This document shows positions 31,077 through 41,102 of a stretch of DNA of 53,263 nt, piece by piece (the stretch's first letter is position 1; each line of letters opens with the position of its first letter). Position numbers and translations under genes: made by a program. Where the stretch lies: positions 1 to 53,263 of the forward strand of contig MSJI02000414.1 of the NCBI GenBank assembly GCA_001931905.2, in the 5' to 3' direction. The notes under the pieces are model-generated. The model saw nothing but the letters and a program-made list of their open reading frames with translations. It did not search any database and was not told the DNA's origin. The stretch is from Cladosporium sp. IMV 00045 (taxonomy: Eukaryota > Ascomycota > Dothideomycetes > Cladosporiales > Cladosporiaceae).

Positions 31077-32003
31077 TCATGGCCAACATTCTGTGTGACT
31101 CCACTGGCCGCTGTTCTCGTCGAACTTGTAGACTTGTCTCCTGGCCGTGGCGGGGTCACTCAAGTCGACGGATTCCATTTCCTCCGGCTTGATGATGACA
31201 ACGCGGAAATTCGCCCTCGCCACCGGGTCTTCCAGATCCTCGACCTTTGTTCCCGTGGCGAGGTTCTTGTCGTCGTAAGGCTGGTCTACCGGCTGACCTG
31301 GCGGAGGGTTCTTGAACGAGCCTGGGGGGATGACGGATTAGCTTTGTTCACAACACCGATCGAACAGTCAACGTAAATAAGCAAGTGAAGAAAACCAACC
31401 TCTCAAACCCGGCGAGTTATTGCCAAAGTGCCCCGTCAACTCCCTCTTCCAACTCCACTCCGCCTCCCTCGCAGCATCAACAACCCTCATCCTACTGCCC
31501 ACCTCACTCTTAAGCGTCCTCACCCCAGAACTCTCCCTACTCTGCTCCCCCTCGCCCTCCACATCATTCCCAACAATAAAAGCCTCCCCCTTCATCCTCC
31601 ACTGCACCATCGCATCCTTAACCCACCAGACCGCCTCACAGGGCCCTCCGCCACCGCAGCCCTGCACCTGACTCCCATCCGCAGCCTTGCCACTGCTCGA
31701 CGCGAACAGCTCCAGCGGCTTGTTCATGCGCACGTCGGTGGTGAAAGCGGGCATGTCGCTCTCGTAGACGCGCGGGTTCATGGGCGCCGCGTTGTGCTTG
31801 TTCTCCGGCAGCTCCGCCCAGAAACCGCGCATGATGCAGTACCGGGCTCGCGGCAGGTAGGGCGTCGGGCTCTTGTGGCCGGCGGGCGCTGGGTGCAGGC
31901 TGCTGAAGACGAACTCAGGGCTGTCCATCCGCGAGAGGTGGTTGAGAAATGAGGCTCGCCATGGTGCGGGCTGCGAGGGCGTGGTGTGTGATGTGGTGGC
32001 CAT
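31077..32003 (-). CDS. Pyridoxamine 5'-phosphate oxidase-like FMN-binding protein
   Basis: Split-barrel flavoprotein of the type annotated as PNPOx-like Alr4036 domain. Two exons: 32003-31400 and 31321-31077, with a 78-nt intron (donor GTTGGT, acceptor CCCCAG); 282 aa. Seen: PAPWRASFLNHLSRM at the N-terminus, RARYCIMRGFWAELPENKHN (the first barrel strand), and TTDVRMNKPLELFASS followed by CEAVWWVKDAMVQWRMKGEA (core strands). After splicing come NPPPGQP and DPVARANFRVVIIKPEEMES. The C-terminal RRQVYKFDENSGQWSHTECWP matches the substrate-binding arginine region of this family. The physiological substrate is unknown, and true PNP oxidase activity is not implied. Confidence 0.87.
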
Positions 32004-32750
32004 TGTGCGCGTGAACTGCGCGAGACGGTGTTTGGGAGCTATGGTTGCTGTCGGGTTTTGTGTGTTTGGTAGAAGTGTTGCTGGTCAGATTGGGATGTGA
32101 AGCTCAAGAAGAGTGTGAGATTTTTCTTGCCAGAAGATCCTAAGATTGTGTTTATTTGGACCGCCAGAATATCATGATCTCATCATCATTGTCATCAATA
32201 TCAGTGCGTGTCGGTCGATGACGAGATGTGTTCCTGGCGAGATGGTGGGGGTGGGGCATATTCAAGCTGTAGATCGCTCGGTTGGCTTGCGGCGAGACCA
32301 CAATATAATAATGTTCGAGTGATGGATGAGAACGAAATTGTAAATGCCGACCTTCGTAAGGTATTGCATGTTGACAGTGTTTTTTCAATGACCAATAAGA
32401 TCTACGGCGTCGGTGGGTAGATGCATGTACTCAAGGCAGTCGGATCACAAAAGACGTGACATCGGGATCGAGAGTGGCATGGTTCAATTATTCATTTGCT
32501 GATCAGTAATACGAACATAAAACACGCTATAATATCACAGTAACGAAAACAACGCTCTCCACCAAAAACCTCAGATCGCATGCGACTGAGATGAAGACAA
32601 GGCCGCCCGCAATCGGCCTTGCAGCGACCTATCAGGCAAAGTGGCTAGCATCTTGTGTGCTTCTGCCAATGATTTTCGCCTCCAATAATGTATGCTTCGT
32701 TTCATAGCGCGACTCAACGTATGTGTTCAGGCGTGACGGTAACAGATAGT
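32004..32750. other. Gene-free spacer upstream of the flavoprotein gene
   Basis: 747 bp carrying the promoter of the flavoprotein gene and the 3' UTR of the large disordered-protein gene. No gene or recognised motif is visible. Confidence 0.4.
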
Positions 32751-35700
32751 TCAAGTAGACTTGACGGATGAGGTTTGCGCACGCCCCTTTTGTACCTTTC
32801 CACCACGCTTGCTACCACCAGATGCTGGGTTTTCGGTAGTAGCTGGTGCTGGCGACTTCTGCTGCGGCGTGGAAGCAGCTGATGGCTTTTGAGAGCCGTT
32901 CTTCTTAGGTGCAGTTGAAATCTGCGCCGTTGAAGCTTGGGTGCTTGCCTGGCTGTCTTTGCCGTTGGTGACCTTCGCCTTTGGCTTGTTCGGTCCTTTG
33001 TAGGGCCCAGATCGCCTCCAGAAGATGGGATTGTGCTTAGTCTTCACGCCGGGCAATTTGACGAAACATCCCTTGGGGTTTCTGTAATGCACCTTGAGCA
33101 TGTCGAACTGCACTTTGCTCAGCGCTTCACTCGGCTGAGCAACATCTTCAGCGCGCATCGCCAGCATGTTGTACTTTGGGTCAAGGCCGAGATCAGGGTA
33201 GACCGCATTGCGAGGAATTCTGGTCAAAGGCTTAGAGCCGAAGCTGAGCTCCTCGTTGAACATTTGTTCAATGGTGTCCTTGCTGACAATATCACTGCTG
33301 TCATCAATGAGGAAACCTTCGACAGTGGCACGCTTGTTAGTCCGTAAGCCTTGTGGTAAAGACACAGTGGCACCCGGTGCAGCAGGAGCCTCGTGCATTG
33401 CTGTCCTAGACGAGCTTGCCACAGTGTACGCCGGACTTTGCGTCTTAGGCGGGGTCTTGGGTGGTGAAGGCGGAGTCTCCGTGGTGATGTTGGTACGGTT
33501 GAACAGACCGTTGAAGCGAGCCTGCCAAGCTTCATTCTGGACCAATGGACGCATAGCACCAGGTGGTCCCCAGTGCTGACGGGGAGGCATGACGACTGAT
33601 GGCTGTTGCGAAGGAGCGGCGACAGGTTGCGGCGGGAGTTTCACCACCGGCTTACTGCGAGGCAGGCGAACGTGGGGATGTTTCGCATTGCCGGTGTATA
33701 CTGGATGGGTGGCAGTCTCTGGAGGGGGCGGAGGCTGCTCTTTCGAGTCGACTGTCGGAGGAAGAGGCTCTGTGGGAATGTTGACTCTGCGAGGAGTGCC
33801 AACAGGCGCGGGCTGAGGTCGTCCTTGAGGGCGTCCAATGGGGAGCGGTTGGACTGGAGCGCCTCCATGGGCCGGGTTCATAGAGCCATCAGGCAAACGC
33901 ACAGTGTTCTCAGCGGTCTGTTTCCAGGGGTGGGTCATCGGTGACGTGGTCGGCAAAGGCACCGCCGGCTGCGTTTGCGTACTCGGTGGAGCGGGGGTAA
34001 GGCTAGACACGGAGCGGGAACCTTGAGCATCGTGAATGGTGTATTCAGATTTCTCGACCTTGCGCGGGCCACCGAGACGTCCACGTGAGGTTTGCTTGAA
34101 TGTTTCTTTGAACGTATCGTCCGCGGGTGGGGCCGACATGTTCTCGGGAACATTTTGGTTGCCAATCTGGCCAGCCTTTTCGTATTGCGCAGGTAAGTTC
34201 TGGGCGGCAGATCTCCATGCGTTGAGCCTGCTGTCCTCGGACGTTTGCTGGTGGAGTGGCGGCTGCGCGCGAGATGGCGGTGCGATCGGCCCTGGAATAT
34301 GACGTCCCATACCAGGGCCTGGTGAAGCGCCACTCGGTCGGGGTTGCGCCATAAAGTGGTCTGGTCTGCCTTCCATTCCTGGCGGAGCAAATGCGCGGGT
34401 CTGTTCGGTGACGTGATTAGGTTGAAGGCTCGGTGATCGCGATTCCGAGCCGAGAGCCTGTGGTGAGATGCGAGTAGAAGTACCAGGCCGAGCCATGCCG
34501 GGCGGTGGTGGCAACGAAGATCCCTGCTGGGACATCATTGGCATGGGAGCGAAGCTTGATGCGCTTTCGAAGACACCATTGCCGATACCTGCAGTGCCCC
34601 ATACATTGCCACTGCCAGCAGAAGGCCAGGGGGAGAATCCGTCGTTGCCCACCATCGGTGAACGGCCGAAAGGCTGTTGCTTGCGCTCACCAGGAGAAGA
34701 AAAGGCTGAGTTGGGTGCGCGGTAGGGAGATGAGGTGGCCTGCTGGAAAGGCGCACGCGCATTGGCTTTGGGTGAAAGGGGTCCGCGCGGGCCTGGGCGT
34801 TGCATGTGATCAGATATCGACCGAGCAGGCAGGGCCACATTTTCAGGCTTCGGCATGGACGAAGGAAGATCGGCCTGTGGCATACTGGCCCGAGTAGGCT
34901 CGGAAACGTTGGTCGATGGAGGTAGAGTTTGCGCCTCGGGAACAACGTTGCTGTCGGTCGTTGCTTGAGGTTCTTTCGGCGGTGCTGGCTCGTTTCCTTG
35001 AGGTTCGACCGATGCGGTGGCTTCGACCTTCACATCGGTGTCGGGCTTTGGAGCAGCAGCGGCGGCGGCATCTTTGGCGGCCTGTCGCTCCTGTCTCGAC
35101 TGGCCAGCGCCTTCGAGGGCTGCCATCTTGGCCTTCAATCGCTCTTTCCTAGCGGTCTCTGCCGCCTCTTCCTCCTCCTGCCTTCTCTTGCGTGCCAACT
35201 CGCGCTTCTCCTTCATGATGCGCTCTTGAACCTTCACGGGGTCCTCCATTTCTTCTCCAGCACCAGCTTGGGGGGGAGGTGGCAGTTGCTGCTGCCACGC
35301 ATTTTGTTGATTGAACATGCCGTGCATTTCGGCACGTGCGAGATTCGGCGAAGTCTTCATATCATGACTGGTAACGGTGCTTGGGCGGCGTTCATGTGGA
35401 GAATACGGATCCGCATTCCTGTTGATAGACATCCTCCGGGGAGCCATGCTACCCTGGCTAACGCTTGAACCTCTTCTGCGAGCCCAAGCCGGAGCGCCGT
35501 CGGTCTGGCTGCCAGAGCGTGTTTGAAATGCTGGAGATGGCTCGGGGGGATGGTCCATGCCGGGTTGAGGGGGGCGCTGCAGCACGGGTTTGCGACCATA
35601 AGGATCGGGCCTGGAGCTACGACGGCCTTCTGGCGCCGGCTCTCGACGGCCACTGACAGAGTTGAAAAGCTCACGGCTGCCACCTTCTCCTTCGCGCCAG

Positions 35701-37181
35701 GAGCGATCGAACGTGTCTGCGGCAATCTCTCGCGCGGGCGGCGGTGGAGGAGGCATAGATGAGTCGTATGCCCTGGCATCTTGGGTGGCTAGCGAGGGCG
35801 GTTGCGCCACCTGCTGTACCGGAGGAGTGATGGGCGACACTTTGTCAACAGGAGGAAGAGTTGCCCACGGTGACTTGGCTGGAGGTGCCGGACTCTTTGC
35901 TTTCAACGTAGCCTTCTCAGAACCTGGAGACTGGGTCGCTAGGCCGTTCTGCTTTGCCTGCGCTGCTGCTCCGGGCTTCAGGATCGTCTTCGGGGGACCA
36001 GAAGGCTCTGTTGGGCGCTTCAAAGCAGTCAAAGAGGGCTTGGCGCCTTCTGCCGGCTTCTCAGCTGCCGGTTCGACTGGCTTAGCATCTTTGGTAGGTG
36101 GTGCATTGTCCGCTGGCGTAAGTGCAGATTTCGTTCCATCAATCCAAGTAACTGCTTCCGGGACCCAGTCATCTTCGTCCTCGTCAATATCCGCCCATTT
36201 CGACTCCTTGCCATTCTCATCGGATTGCAGGCGCGTCGCCAGGTGGATACCATATTGCTGCTTGAGCTCCTCGTCGGTGAATTGCTTTGGGGGTGGCGGA
36301 GCGGTAGGCCTGTTCTTATTCCAGACCTTGCTAGCATCTGGGCCACTAGGAGACTCGGCGTTTTGGCGTGCCTTCTGAAGCTCACGAATCGACGCACCAG
36401 TTTTTGCGATAAGCCTCGGCTTCGCTGCAGGCGCAGGGGCTGGGTTGACAGGCGAGGCTACAATGGAGTCAGTTATGCCCGTCAGAGCCGATATGGAATT
36501 CGTACCTCTTTCTGAAGTCTTCGCAGCTGCGGGTGCGGCAGAGGCTGATTTTGCGAGAAAGTTCTTGGTCACCGATATTTTGCTGAAGGTGGTCGGTTTC
36601 TTGACCGAGTTCGTGCGCATGTGTAAGTGGCCGTCTTTCAGCTCGGAAGCGTCTCCTTTGCTCATGTCCGTATCGGAGTTGACAGCCGACGCATCGTGAG
36701 ATCCTCCATCTTCTGTGACTGATCCTTGACTAGCATTGTCATGAAGCCCGTTTACTGTCTGAAGGTTTTGATTTGCCTTGTGCAATTCCTCGGTATTTAT
36801 CGGCTGTGCAATCGCAGGAACTTTGTTGGACTCAGCCGCGGCATCCCCAGCACTTGGCTCAGCCGCAGCGTGCCCTGCGTCGGCTACCTTGCCATCCAAA
36901 GTGTCGATGTTGGTCGCAAGGCTGCTTGGTTTTTGGGAAGCGTCGGTGGTTTCGAATGAAGTAGCTGTGGAATTGTCGTTGCCGGATTCGGCAGAAGCGG
37001 TAGAGGTGTGGTTCGCAGCAGCGTCGACAAGCGGAGACGATCCGCTCGCCGACTCGGAGACGTTTACCACATTGTGGCTAACCTGCTCTGCCATAACAGA
37101 ATGTCGGACTGTTTGCGCAGCGTCACTCGTGTCAGCCGGTGGATGTGGAGCGATAACTGACTCGAACGATGGCGCAAGCAT
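32751..37181 (-). CDS. Very large, mostly disordered Pro/Ala/Ser-rich protein
   Basis: About 1476 aa from the ATG at 37181; a later ATG at 37094 (MAEQVSHNVV) is an equally good start. Most of the protein is low-complexity Pro/Ala/Gln/Ser sequence. Three islands look conserved. The first is FTDEELKQQYGIHLATRLQ followed by KWADIDEDEDDWVPEAVTW. The second is a charged coiled coil (VQERIMKEKRELARKRRQEE...KERLKAKMAALEG). The third is a C-terminal module (TIEQMFNEELSFGSKPLTRIPRN, YPDLGLDPKYNMLAMRAEDV, HYRNPKGCFVKLPGVKTKHN) ending in a Lys-rich tail. The pattern suggests an RNA- or translation-linked scaffold, but that is inference and I name no family. A 48-nt segment at 36505-36458 (GTACGA, a CTGAC branch-like site, GTAG) is probably an in-frame intron. 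Confidence 0.8.
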   Translation of the reverse strand: MLAPSFESVIAPHPPADTSDAAQTVRHSVMAEQVSHNVVNVSESASGSSPLVDAAANHTSTASAESGNDNSTATSFETTDASQKPSSLATNIDTLDGKVADAGHAAAEPSAGDAAAESNKVPAIAQPINTEELHKANQNLQTVNGLHDNASQGSVTEDGGSHDASAVNSDTDMSKGDASELKDGHLHMRTNSVKKPTTFSKISVTKNFLAKSASAAPAAAKTSERGTNSISALTGITDSIVASPVNPAPAPAAKPRLIAKTGASIRELQKARQNAESPSGPDASKVWNKNRPTAPPPPKQFTDEELKQQYGIHLATRLQSDENGKESKWADIDEDEDDWVPEAVTWIDGTKSALTPADNAPPTKDAKPVEPAAEKPAEGAKPSLTALKRPTEPSGPPKTILKPGAAAQAKQNGLATQSPGSEKATLKAKSPAPPAKSPWATLPPVDKVSPITPPVQQVAQPPSLATQDARAYDSSMPPPPPPAREIAADTFDRSWREGEGGSRELFNSVSGRREPAPEGRRSSRPDPYGRKPVLQRPPQPGMDHPPEPSPAFQTRSGSQTDGAPAWARRRGSSVSQGSMAPRRMSINRNADPYSPHERRPSTVTSHDMKTSPNLARAEMHGMFNQQNAWQQQLPPPPQAGAGEEMEDPVKVQERIMKEKRELARKRRQEEEEAAETARKERLKAKMAALEGAGQSRQERQAAKDAAAAAAPKPDTDVKVEATASVEPQGNEPAPPKEPQATTDSNVVPEAQTLPPSTNVSEPTRASMPQADLPSSMPKPENVALPARSISDHMQRPGPRGPLSPKANARAPFQQATSSPYRAPNSAFSSPGERKQQPFGRSPMVGNDGFSPWPSAGSGNVWGTAGIGNGVFESASSFAPMPMMSQQGSSLPPPPGMARPGTSTRISPQALGSESRSPSLQPNHVTEQTRAFAPPGMEGRPDHFMAQPRPSGASPGPGMGRHIPGPIAPPSRAQPPLHQQTSEDSRLNAWRSAAQNLPAQYEKAGQIGNQNVPENMSAPPADDTFKETFKQTSRGRLGGPRKVEKSEYTIHDAQGSRSVSSLTPAPPSTQTQPAVPLPTTSPMTHPWKQTAENTVRLPDGSMNPAHGGAPVQPLPIGRPQGRPQPAPVGTPRRVNIPTEPLPPTVDSKEQPPPPPETATHPVYTGNAKHPHVRLPRSKPVVKLPPQPVAAPSQQPSVVMPPRQHWGPPGAMRPLVQNEAWQARFNGLFNRTNITTETPPSPPKTPPKTQSPAYTVASSSRTAMHEAPAAPGATVSLPQGLRTNKRATVEGFLIDDSSDIVSKDTIEQMFNEELSFGSKPLTRIPRNAVYPDLGLDPKYNMLAMRAEDVAQPSEALSKVQFDMLKVHYRNPKGCFVKLPGVKTKHNPIFWRRSGPYKGPNKPKAKVTNGKDSQASTQASTAQISTAPKKNGSQKPSAASTPQQKSPAPATTENPASGGSKRGGKVQKGRAQTSSVKST

Positions 37182-37923
37182 GAAGGGGTGGTGATGTGGA
37201 GCTAAGCCCGCCGAGACCTTGTGAATGAAGGCGCCGGGTGGCAGAGGTGTAGTGTATGTGCGCGAATGCAGTATCAAAAAAAGTCAGGGCAGTGATAGAG
37301 AGATACCTGGTCAGATGTCGGGATACGCCACGGTTCGAGTGTCGGGTTGGGGGTTGGGGTGACGGGCGTCTGCGGCGACACTTGCGCGAGCGCGGTGAAG
37401 AGCGCGTGAAGTGGGAATGAGGTCGCGCTCGAGGGGAGAGGGGGTAAGTGAGGTCCTCTCTTGCGTCGGATGTCGCGAAGGCGGTAGTGTTGGTGAGTGT
37501 AGGCTGCCTTGAATCGTCGGACTGAGCTGGACGTCAAAGGCGGTCCTTACGCACGGGCCCACTACCTAGGTAGTCAAAGGAACGTCGACGTAAGACCAAA
37601 GTACTGATATGTGAGAAGACAATACTACAACTCTTTGACATGAATTATTAGGTGTGACGCAGGAGATGAATTTCTACCCTGCAATCTAAGATAGATGGCT
37701 AATGCAGACTACAATACCACGAGAGCCGCGTGTTGCAGAGCGAGAAACTGTAAACGTCACGTGATGGCAAGCTGCTGTCAGTCACCAACAGCCAGCACAT
37801 AGTACTGATAAGACCCAAAGAAGCTGCTAGCAAGGAAAGGATATTGTCGACAACTTCCCATTCGGCTTATTTACAGATACACGTCCCCCAAGATCCACAT
37901 TTCTATCATTGCGTACAGCACAT
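37182..37923. promoter_or_regulatory. Upstream region of the large disordered-protein gene
   Basis: 740 bp between two minus-strand genes. It contains a perfect 14-bp palindrome at 37561-37574. No coding frame of quality is present. Confidence 0.45.
37561..37574. promoter_or_regulatory. Perfect palindrome ACTACCTAGGTAGT
   Basis: A 14-bp perfect palindrome centred on CCTAGG, about 380-470 bp upstream of the candidate ATGs of the large disordered-protein gene. As I recall, TACCTAGGTA-like palindromes are common in intergenic DNA of filamentous ascomycetes; the binding factor is unknown to me. Confidence 0.6.
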
Positions 37924-38536
37924 CTAGTGCGCGTTGTTCTTGTGGTGACCTGGATTGTTGTCAGCGGGCTATCTTCCCTCAATGAATTTTGCAGCGTCCA
38001 CGTACGCAGGTGGAAGTAGTAGTTGTTGGCGTAACCGATGAGGATGAGGCCACCGACAATGTGAGCGAGCGCTGAGCGGTAGTCAGTATCCGTGGTCCTT
38101 CTCTCTTACTGGCTCGGAGTATCATAGAAAACGTACGCATGGCGCGAGCGTTCTTGCCGTTCATGTAGCGGGCCTGGTATCTCTGGGCGAAGCCCTTAGG
38201 CTGAGGAGCCGGGGCAGGGCCACGGGGGAGCTTCTCGTAGAAAGCGACGACCCTCTGCATGCGCGCGGCATCAGCGGCACCGCCAATGGCCTGTACAGGT
38301 GCCAGTCAGTTTCTCATGTCCTTCATGTCCTTCCTAATCCACATCCATTCGCAATGAGTCGGTCATTTGGCGCATTGAGCGCGCATTTGGCGGTTCGAGC
38401 GGTCGATCGGAGGAGAACGGGAGGGGGTTACAGGAGCACGTACGTTGGGAGAGGCGACCTGGAATGGCTATTAGCATTTTCCGCGAAGTATTCAAAATGA
38501 ACTGCATACCTTCGGGGGGACGAGAGTAGAGACCAT
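37924..38536 (-). CDS. ATP17: Mitochondrial F1Fo ATP synthase subunit f
   Basis: Small membrane subunit of the Fo sector, inner mitochondrial membrane. Five exons: 38536-38510, 38458-38444, 38290-38137, 38071-38006, 37949-37924; introns of 51, 153, 65 and 56 nt, all with GTATGC/GTACGT donors. The spliced product is 95 aa. It starts MVSTLVPPKVASPNAIGGAA and continues MQRVVAFYEKLPRGPAPAPQ and QRYQARYMNGKNARAM. It then has one transmembrane helix (PLAHIVGGLILIGYANNYYF) and ends HLRHHKNNAH, the standard subunit f ending. Exon 2 is only 15 nt (VASPN). It shares a 209-bp promoter with the complex I gene. Confidence 0.95.
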
Positions 38537-38745
38537 GGTTGCGGTGTTGGGTATGTATGGGGTTGGATAGTCTTCGCCGTCGCAAGTAGTGAAGCGAGCA
38601 GTCCTCACATCGGGTTCCTCCTCGACGCGGGAGCTCCCGTTGCTCGGACCATCTCCAACTTCCAATTGATGCTGACCCAATGATACCAACGTCGAGCGTC
38701 CCATAGAGAAGGTCTGCGACCCTCACATACACACAACCACACGCC
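38537..38745. promoter_or_regulatory. Shared promoter of ATP17 and the NDUFS4-like gene with two CCAAT boxes
   Basis: A 209-bp head-to-head spacer. CCAAT occurs at 38662-38666 and 38677-38681, same strand, 15 bp apart. CCAAT is the site of the HAP complex, which controls respiratory genes in fungi. Confidence 0.6.
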
Positions 38746-39560
38746 ATGACGACCCTTCAAAGATTCGCAGCCTCGACGCTGCGTGCGTCTGCGCGCCCGA
38801 CGCTTTCCCAGCGCGCGCCCGTCCTCGTCCGTCGCGAGACCGCTGGTCACAACCCTGGCATGGCCGCTGGTGGCCAACAAGGACGTCCCGCCGCCTCCCC
38901 CAGTGATGCGCCTACCGGCAAACTGGGCGACTCCGACATGATCAGACAGCAGGGACCGGTCGAGGGTCAGCCTGACCACAATCCGGACTACGACGTGACT
39001 ACGGATTACAGAGTCTCGTAAGGAATACCGAGGGAAACAATCGCATTGGCTGGGATATGGTGTTAATACAATAGACAGGGCTTTCTCACCAGTTCCCAAG
39101 AGAGTCATGGACGGCTCCGAGCCTGGTCTTGACACTCCCGCTGCCGTCCTTTCTGGCGCGCCCACCGATCTTCAAGCCAGGACTGTCCGGTACATATAAC
39201 CCGCTGGTTGATCACGAAAAGGTTGCGACGCAAAACTGACCATGTCCCAGCATCTACCGCCCCGCAAAGACCGCCACCCAGTCCGGCGACTGGCACGGCC
39301 ACACATGGCGTATGGACTGGGACGTCCTGTCCAAGGGCCACAGGTGGGAGAACCCGCTCATGGGCTGGCAATCTAGCGCAGACGCCATGCAGGGCACCCG
39401 CCTCGACTTCAAGACCAAGGACGACGCGATCAACTTTGCCAACAAGCAGGGCTACGAGTACTTCGTCCAGGAGCCGAACGAGCGCAAGATCGTCCCCAAG
39501 GCCTATGCTACACAGTTCGTCTACAGCCCCGGCAAGCTGAAGCAGGTCAGGACGAAATAG
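38746..39560 (+). CDS. Complex I 21 kDa subunit (NDUFS4-like)
   Basis: Accessory subunit of mitochondrial NADH:ubiquinone oxidoreductase, peripheral arm. Three exons: 38746-39017, 39079-39189, 39251-39560; introns of 61 nt (GTAAGG...GACAG) and 61 nt (GTACAT...CCCAG); 230 aa. An Arg/Ser/Ala-rich presequence (MTTLQRFAASTLRASARPTL) is followed by a variable region. The conserved NDUFS4 domain then has RTVRIYRPAKTATQSG, WRMDWDVLSKGHRWENPLMGW, SSADAMQGTRLDFKTKDDAI and GYEYFVQEPNERKIVPKAYA. It ends in a basic tail. It shares a promoter with ATP17. Confidence 0.95.
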
Positions 39561-40920
39561 AGGGTGATAGAGGTGCGAATTTCTTAGAGTGTACATGTTG
39601 TATTGCATGGTCAAAATACAAATCATTAGGGTAATTGGGATCCAAAGAATCTCAAACTCGAAGTCATCTCTACGACCTCGAATTTGTCTTACAAGGATGA
39701 CATTTGCTGTCTCTCGCCTGGCACAAGGTAGTCTTACGTTTGATTGTTTACCATTGAGAAACAACAGCAAACGTGAAGGGACGTCCGATACTGACCAACC
39801 AGACTTCGGGTGTTCCCGAAAGCGACAAGCACTTGTATGGCTTCGCTGTCCTGATGTCTTTCGTGCAGCTTTCGTCTCGCAGCCCGCGTCTGTCGCCTGA
39901 AAATGCAGTGGAACGTGGAGTGACTAAATGGATAACTTTTCATGCTCTAGACAGCGAGAAGTAAGCAGTTTTGTTTGCTCGTAGTCCACCAGGAGCCTGC
40001 AAGACATTGGCGAGCAGCTGTACCATACGCTCGTTGCGGACAATTGGTGTCGTATTGCCTAGGATTCAGCCAGAGTAACCCTTTGTAAAGTGATTTCTAG
40101 ATGACTAGAAACTGAGAAGAAGCACGCGTATCTGTTTCTTCCATCTGTTTGTATGACACTAAGAGAATACTGTTGCACGACACGTTGCTTGTGCTCTTGA
40201 AACAGGGGTCGTCGAACGCCTGACAAGGGAATGAAGGAAGAAGATCCAGGTATCACAAGAAACATGATCGGTATTGACTTTCTTCAGGATCAGTCGATGT
40301 GAGATTGTTTAGAGGTGTGTCATATAAGCAAAGGTGATGTGAGATACCTCAAAGATGTGTTGATGTCGCGAGCCCACTATTTGCTGCCTGGCTCCACCTG
40401 GTCGCCAAGTGGTGCCAACATCAGCAGACATCGGTTCCTTCTGAGACACTACATGTACCTACAACATCTTTTCTTCTTTCGTTCATGCCGGGACCTAGTT
40501 ATGGCGAATGAATATTCCTCCAATATCAACAACTCTACTGCCGGGTGCTCATCGCCTTCTTCACAAGCAAAACTCACCCCTAAGCACCAACCGAGTGGAA
40601 GCGATTGTTGGAAACAAATGTCGTGTTTGCGCGCGAGGGCGGTGTTTAATTGCCCCGTCTTGGGTTGCACAAGAACGACCAGACGACATTTGAAAAAGTA
40701 GCACGACGAAAAAGACATGCATGCACCGGACCCAAGGATTCTGACCAACACCTTGTGCAGCCCTCGCAGGCAATATCGTCGTAAGCGCCAGTCCAGGGAT
40801 GCGAGCAGTCCAGACACACCTGGATTGCCTCGCTTGCAAAACACGCCGATATTTGCCAGTGGAATAATAGTTTTACAAACTACTGTACTCGCAATCTCGC
40901 TCCGCGAACGCTCTTCAGTC

Positions 40921-40943
40921 CTTATCTTTCCCGTAAAGATAAG
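40921..40943. promoter_or_regulatory. GATA dyad CTTATCTTT-n5-AAAGATAAG
   Basis: A perfect 9-bp inverted pair of GATAAG cores (40921-40929 and 40935-40943) about 655 bp upstream of the ammonium permease ATG. Paired GATA sites are the known binding pattern of AreA/NIT2 nitrogen regulators. Confidence 0.65.
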
Positions 40944-41095
40944 CGTTCATGTAGAAGCGCCACAAGCGAACGCCTCCAGGTCGCAGCACGCTACCCGCAT
41001 GGTGAACTAGGGTCCAGCTTCTTTGTTTATCGCGACTTCACACGGCAAACCTGACCACTCAGGATCAGGATACTCGTGGCAATATTCTCAGTCGA

Positions 41096-41102
41096 CTTAT
41101 CT
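41096..41102 (-). promoter_or_regulatory. Further GATA site (AGATAAG)
   Basis: CTTATCT on the plus strand is AGATAAG on the minus strand, about 500 bp upstream of the permease ATG. A weaker GATAA core is at 41027-41031. Confidence 0.5.

Noticed and set aside
39805..39820. TTCGGG-TGTT-CCCGAA hairpin downstream of the NDUFS4-like gene
   Set aside because: Only 6 bp of stem; such short dyads are expected by chance, and fungi do not use intrinsic hairpin terminators.
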